A DNA stretch of 64,000 bases. Source: Aquanectria penicillioides. Taxonomy: Eukaryota > Ascomycota > Sordariomycetes > Hypocreales > Nectriaceae. The notes beneath the pieces were generated by a model. That model was not told the DNA's origin, ran no database searches, and saw only the letters and a program-made list of their open reading frames with translations. This document shows positions 58,793 through 64,000 of the stretch, one piece after another. The stretch is from contig PYIU01000001.1 of NCBI GenBank assembly GCA_003415625.1, positions 5,084,746-5,148,745 of the forward strand. The letters run 5' to 3'. The first letter of the stretch is position 1. Each line of letters starts with the position of its first letter. The translations under genes and the position numbers were made by a program.

Positions 58793-61314
58793 AGAAAAAA
58801 AAACTGGGTTGGCGAATTAAAAGTAATTTATAACAGAGATACCACAAAACGTCCAAACTAGACGTAACTAGTTAATATGGAATATAACCACTGACATCAA
58901 GTCAGTGATATAAAGTTACTCGCGTCGTTCAAGAACTCAACGCCCCCATGCCGCGCCGATGAACCAGATGAACAAGCACCTACCACGTGGACTATGAACT
59001 AAGAACGCATATATCGGTGCCGCTTATTAGAACCAGCTAGAGTGTCCCGGGCTAGACATGCTAGGTGAGTGTACAAGTCGAGAGCCCTACGGCCGTTGGA
59101 ACCCGGGGTATCGGATCTTAGGCCCGACAAGGGGTTGAGGCTCTTGGCTGCCGGGTGCGGGATCTCAGGGGAGAGTTACATTCCTTTCCTGTGACCATGC
59201 ATTTGATTTGATATACCGGCTCATTTGCATGAAGTCCGGGAGAGAGGGGGCTGCTGACTTCGGGACATGATCAATCGCGAACTCAAGGGTACATACAGAG
59301 ATACGTTGGGGTATATTTGACAAACCCTGTTCAAATACGCGCATGCTTTGTGACATGACGGCACATCTCGTTGCAACGCCTGATGAAGAAATCGCTGCCA
59401 TCTGCCTTGACTTGTTCTCATTCACCCCAGTCGTGTTTAGTATCAGAACTAGCGGAACTCGCTCTACATACATTAACTGACACGCCTCAGTTTCAGCCAC
59501 CAGACCTGTTGTTCTGGAAGCAGAGCCCCAAAACTCCGCAAAGTATAAGACTTTTTGGTTCTGTGACTACCAACAGCGATGGCGTCAATGAGAATGACCC
59601 AAGTGATATTATCTCAATGGTGATAATGTCGGGCCGATCAATAGTTGGCATGCTATACATCGGTGATGCACCATTGTCAACAGGACCCCTTCCTTGAGTC
59701 TCTCAAGACAGGTTTGAAACAGTCCCAAGCGTTATATAATACCGTTTTAAGGGATTGAAGCAGCTCAAGCATCGTGTCAGGCCGCAGATTACCGGGCTCG
59801 TCCGGTTACTTCGGTACCGTGCTTGCAGGGTAAAGTTAATGAGCCGGGAAATGGTGTGCCACACCCATGGGTTCCCCGCAGCCCGACAAGCCTGTCCCAA
59901 TGGGCTCGGTTGCGTCAGTACATACATGGCCGTTCACATCCAGGCGTGGCAGGCCAGCATGTTGGCTGGCGTGCCCAGATGCGGATTGGGTAGGGCTGCC
60001 AGAGCGTGGTAGAGGATTCGTCCTATTCGGGCCGTTGGCGTCGCTGCTTCCACGGTGGCGGGTACTCACGATGTACTAGTTTGTGATGTTTTTTTTTGTA
60101 TTTTTGTATTTTCTTTTTGGCCCAACCTTTCTGGAATTCTTCCCACCATGATGGTTGAATCAGTCGAGCATGCAAGATTGCTGTCCCCGGTTTCCCGTTC
60201 ACCTGGCTAATTTCTGACTACCGAAGAACCCAAGCACCTGTCTGCAGAATCGAAAATGGACATGATTCCGGACGCAGCTCGGGTGATTAGTTGCAATGAG
60301 AAGCAGTGATAGCCGCTGCAAGCAAAGCGTCAGCTGGAAAGGTGAGCACAGGTACGATGCTGGCGGCGGGGATGCCAGACCCCATGACTTGAGGGGAGCC
60401 AGGGCCGGGATAGGATCCACACCATTGCTGGCGCGCGATTCGCAAGCAGTCCCTGGTTGAGAGAGGAAACAAAAAGGACCTCCAAGACTTGATGTTCATG
60501 TGCCAAGTAGGTCTCGTGTTGAAGAGCGTGAGGGCGAAGACCTTTGAGAGCGATGTCTGCACAACTTGGGGGCACATGTGGTGAGAGCGTCTGATGTGAA
60601 ATGTGGTAGTTGCTGCGGTCAGCGCAGGGAGACAACTTCCTAGCCAAGACTGGGTATACGAAACGCGCCGGGTTGATCTGTTCTTCATTTCCTCTCATGA
60701 ACCAGAGCCCCAGAGAACAACTGCAAGCCGAGCGGCGCTGGGGGAATGATCTGAGGTTGAACAAGAAGAGCTGGGCCGCAATAGGTAACCGCCTACCCAA
60801 GGTACCCAGGAAGTGGAGGTACTAATCAATTACCCAGTTACAACGGAGTTTATCTCCCTACGTTGGGCTGTGGCGGCAAGGTTGAGGTTGACGGTACAGC
60901 AATTTATCAATGCCTGCGGGTAAATTCAGAAGGGGTGGAGGTGCAGGCTGAAAAGAATACAATACAGTAGGCGAGGAGGACGGGACGCACGGTGTGCGGC
61001 ACCACACCGGGGTCAAGAACACGCCTGGGCCTAGGCGAACAACAGCAACCTTCCATCTTATTTCCATTCTCTTCGTCCTCGACGTCTCGATCGAGGAAGG
61101 ATCGAATTTTCAATCCAACGGCGCAACGGTTTTTACGGGGAGACGATGAACCTCGCTGGAGATCGGACGGACAGAGAGCAAAAACTCCACAAATGACGTC
61201 CCGAGAAGCTTGAGGGGGCCCCGCCAATCCATGCGTTGCTCCACCCCCCTCCACCGTCTCCCCCGTTTTTTGCTCGGCCGAATGGTTGGGTTGGGGGAAG
61301 AAAGAGAAGGCTCG

Positions 61315-61338
61315 CTCATGCTCATGCTCATGCTCATG
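61315..61338. repeat. (CTCATG)4 microsatellite
   Basis: Four exact tandem copies of CTCATG in the upstream region of the Zn2Cys6 gene. Confidence 0.95.
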
Positions 61339-61375
61339 CTACGGAGTACACGAAGCCGCCGCTTCTCGGGCAGCA

Positions 61376-61394
61376 CGGAGTACAGTGTACTCCG
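61376..61394. promoter_or_regulatory. Palindromic CGG-N13-CCG site
   Basis: CGGAGTACA-G-TGTACTCCG, 9-bp arms around one base. The outer CGG and CCG triplets at 13-bp spacing fit the site shape of Zn2Cys6 dimers. It lies about 1.4 kb upstream of a Zn2Cys6 gene; a related half-site (ACGGAGTAC) is at 61340-61349. Function is inferred only from shape. Confidence 0.4.
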
Positions 61395-61769
61395 CTACCC
61401 CTGGTCTCCCGAGTTTGACAGTGAGCTGCTGGAGGAGGAACTGGAGAAGGGGTGTGGTTGCGTGCTGCAAGTATCTGAGCTGCCTCCGGGCTCCGGCTTC
61501 TGGGTCGGTAGTGTCCTCTGGGGAAAGAAGGGCTAGGAAAAGGTCCGAAAGCTACAGGCATGATTTGGACATTCGGCCGTGGTCGTCTCGATTGTCATTT
61601 CATTGACTGTCGTTGTGGCCATTGTGGTACAGACGAGACCCGAGGCGTCAGGGCCTGTCTGCATCCGTATTCGACAGCTCAGTTCCCGTCGTCGTCGTCT
61701 GTGGCGGCTATGTCGACACCATTGACAAGGTGAGTCGAGTCTGGCTTTGGCTGTCATGTCATGCCTCTT

Positions 61770-61815
61770 CCCCTTTCCCTTTCCCTTTCCCTTTCCCTTT
61801 CCCCTTCCCCTCCCC
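61770..61815. repeat. (CCCTTT)n hexamer tract
   Basis: Tandem CCCTTT units, about five clean copies, running into a C-rich tract. Likely promoter-type simple sequence. Confidence 0.9.
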
Positions 61816-62815
61816 GTCCCGCCCTCGGCCGACGCCTTTCCCAGGCCCTTTCCCCAAGCCTATTCTTTTCTGGCCCTTTTTTGGCCTATTGCGGCCCTGT
61901 GTAGTCCTCTGTAGCACTTTCTTGGCCGCCTTCTTTGGCCCTCTAGGCCCCTTGGGGTCCGGGGCTTGGCACCTACAGCCCTCGTCTAATCGGGGGCACA
62001 TCACAGCTAAGTCCAATCTGGATGGCCAGTCGCCAGGTCTGGTAGGCCAACCGCCGGCCCAGCTCTCCAGAAGTTCCCAGCAACCTGCTCAAGCTTGCTG
62101 CTCGTCCGGTGTCCTGTCCCCACCTCCCACCTCCCACATCGCCGGACGGTCCACGGTTCACGGGCCACGGGCCACGCTCCACGCTCCACCGCCCGCCAAC
62201 CCAGCCCAGCCCAGCCCAGCACTCGGAGCGAGCCCCCAGGGTCTGGGGGAACCCCAGAAGTCGACCCAGTGTGAGCCCTCCAAGCAGCCCTCCAGGCGCC
62301 CTCCAAGTTGCTCTCCAGACCCCTGTCCTGGCATCCCCCATACATAACCAAAGCTCCTCCATTTTCTACGCCTGAGAACGGGATCGTTTCCCCAACTTCT
62401 GGTTCTCAGCAACGAACCGTGCCATTCGAGAACAAGGTGGAAAATCGTGCACCGTACTCCCCCGTTCTCTCGGGTCGCAGCCTCCTCCCACCGGCCTATA
62501 CTGCATCTTGTCTCATCTCATCTCCGGGAACCGCCTCAGTCGCCTCTCTCAGACCTAACAGCTCGGTCACAACACCAGACCAAGCCCACTCCATCTCGGA
62601 CCCTGGTCATCCAAAGCTGATTCCCCGCCACCACTCCGTGTCCGAAATGTCGCCTCGCTGATATTCCTTTCTTTGGGATTGTCTGCAAGTTCGGCTCCTG
62701 CTTCTCAGATACCACTCCCGCATAACCAACCATTGTCCGGCGCTCGCCAGACCTACGGTGGCGAGGACCTCATCGCCTTCACCACCCAGCTTCGACTACT
62801 GTATTGTCTCACGTC

Positions 62816-64000
62816 ATGTCCCCATCCTCCACGGAGGAATCTCCTCTATCCGCCTCGGGCAGTTCCACGAGGCAGTATCCGCTCCCCACCCGTGACAGCT
62901 TCACCATCGATCTCTCATCTACCTCTCTGGCTGCCATGACAAATGAGGTCGCCGCTGGCATCAAATCCAGTGTTAATCTCAAGACGCACCACACTCCTAG
63001 TTTTAGCAGAGACAGTATGCTAAGCAACGCCGCAAAGATCCGACATCCCTCGCAATCTTCTGACAACAGAACCGACGCCATGACGAATGGAGCCCAAAAG
63101 GCCCCCAGCGAGGAAGGCTCCAATCCACTGAAGAGGAGGAACACGGACGCCGGTGTAGACTATCCGCGCCGTAGGGCCACCATAGCTGTAAGTCACGCCA
63201 GTGTGCGCAATCCTCGTGAGTGCGACCATCTGACCATTTCCTCAGTGCGAAGTTTGTCGTTCGAGAAAGTCCCGCTGTGATGGAACGAAGCCCAAGTGTA
63301 AACTGTGCTCGGAGCTGGGCGCAGAATGCATATACCGAGAGCCCGGCATCAAGCTGGACGCAGGCGACAAGCTGATTCTTGAGCGTCTGAACCGCATCGA
63401 AAGTTTGTTGCAGATGAGCATGGTCAACACTCAAGCGAACACCCTCAACATAACTCAAGATTCCCCCTCGATGAGCAACGGCACCGGGCTCAGCGGCGAA
63501 AATGTCCTTTTGTCTGCCAATGCAACCAACTTTGTCTCGATTCCGAATGGCGGCCTCGGCACCTGGTTTGCCCAACCGCCCGGCACCAACATCTCCACCA
63601 TGCCCAAGGTTCACACAAACGCCGCAATGCATCTGCTGCAGTGGCCGCTCATCAGAGACCTTGTCTCACGGCCCTATGATCCTCAAATTCTCTTACAGCT
63701 GGAAATGGCACGAGAGCCTCTCCACTCCCTAACAAAGACCCCCTGCGTGGACTTGTCCAACACACAAGCCTACATCGAAGCATACTTTGAACGAGTCAAT
63801 GTCTGGTATGCTTGCGTCAACCCTTACACGTGGAAGAGCCAATATCGGACAGCTCTTTGCAACGGGTTTCGAGAAGGCCCCGAGAGCTGTATTGTGTTGC
63901 TCGTCTTGGCTCTAGGTCAAGCCAGTTTGCACGGTAGCATCTCTCGAATAGTTCCGCATGAGGATCCTCCGGGCCTTCAATACTTTACAGCTGCATGGTC
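62816..64000 (+). CDS. Zn2Cys6 transcription factor (5' part, cut by window end)
   Basis: Exon 1 62816-63187, intron 63188-63245 (GTAAGT...CTCAG), exon 2 from 63246 to beyond the window. The N-terminal 124 residues are Ser/Thr-rich and disordered. The intron falls just before the zinc cluster: CEVCRSRKSRCDGTKPKCKLCSELGAEC, a fungal binuclear zinc cluster (C-x2-C-x6-C, then the second half). A short coiled segment (GDKLILERLNRIESLLQM) follows, typical for dimerisation. Later sequence (AYIEAYFERVNVWYACVNP) fits the start of the fungal-specific middle homology region. Target genes cannot be told. Confidence 0.93.

Larger units (their letters stand above)
58793..62815. promoter_or_regulatory. 4 kb intergenic region upstream of Zn2Cys6 gene
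   Basis: No supported gene. Left part AT-rich with a small inverted repeat (CACTGAC...GTCAGTG near 58890-58908). Right part has (CTCATG)4 at 61315-61338, (CCCTTT)n at 61770-61815 and a long Pro/CT-rich leader. Frames such as 61613-62347 reflect this composition. Confidence 0.55.

Noticed and set aside
61613..62347. 244-codon plus-strand open frame rich in Pro/Phe/Ser
   Set aside because: Driven by the (CCCTTT)n and C-rich leader; no domain, and it lies in the leader of the Zn2Cys6 gene.

Overview
The window is nuclear DNA of a filamentous ascomycete, most likely a sordariomycete of the Hypocreales type. Evidence: multi-exon genes with 44-80 nt GT-AG introns, fungus-restricted families (WSC/CBM18 protein, GNBP-type GH16, SLATT_fungal, Zn2Cys6 regulator, fungal Cho2, Cld1 and Csc1), dense two-strand gene packing without operons, and pyrimidine-rich promoters. 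No rRNA, tRNA, CRISPR or intact transposon was found.

Layout. 0.5-13 kb: a conserved fungal protein (family often labelled tafazzin); a full-length ABCC transporter (-) and an ABCF ATPase (+) that diverge from a shared 1.4 kb promoter region; a lipid kinase-like DAGK_cat protein (-). 13.3-15.4 kb: Trm1 tRNA methyltransferase with two candidate starts. 15.9-28.3 kb: a looser, visibly AT-richer stretch with four carbohydrate/cell-surface genes: a secreted GH43 (one-base frameshift), a secreted CBM18+WSC protein, a membrane-anchored GH16 that has lost part of its catalytic domain, and a large GT2 polysaccharide synthase-like gene (probable frameshift). 29-36 kb: SLATT_fungal 2TM protein, GT31/Fringe-like glycosyltransferase (frameshift at the start), GNAT acetyltransferase, Spo7. 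36-49 kb: Cld1-type mitochondrial lipase, Csc1/OSCA channel, FAD monooxygenase, CYSTM protein, eIF3g (frameshift). 51.7-64 kb: Cho2 PE methyltransferase, lactonase-fold membrane protein, and the 5' part of a Zn2Cys6 regulator that runs off the end.

How the genes relate. Spo7, Cld1, Cho2 and the lipid kinase-like protein all touch phospholipid metabolism, but they are not an operon. The 15.9-28.3 kb genes form a plausible cell-wall/extracellular polysaccharide island. The ABCC-ABCF pair could couple export with translation protection.

Main caution. Four reading frames (eIF3g, GH43, GT31, GT2) each lack exactly one base, and in each case adding one C or G restores a full-length protein. eIF3g is essential, so this pattern points to sequencing/assembly deletions, mostly in short C/G runs, rather than four real pseudogenes. 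The GH16 lesion is different in kind and may be real.
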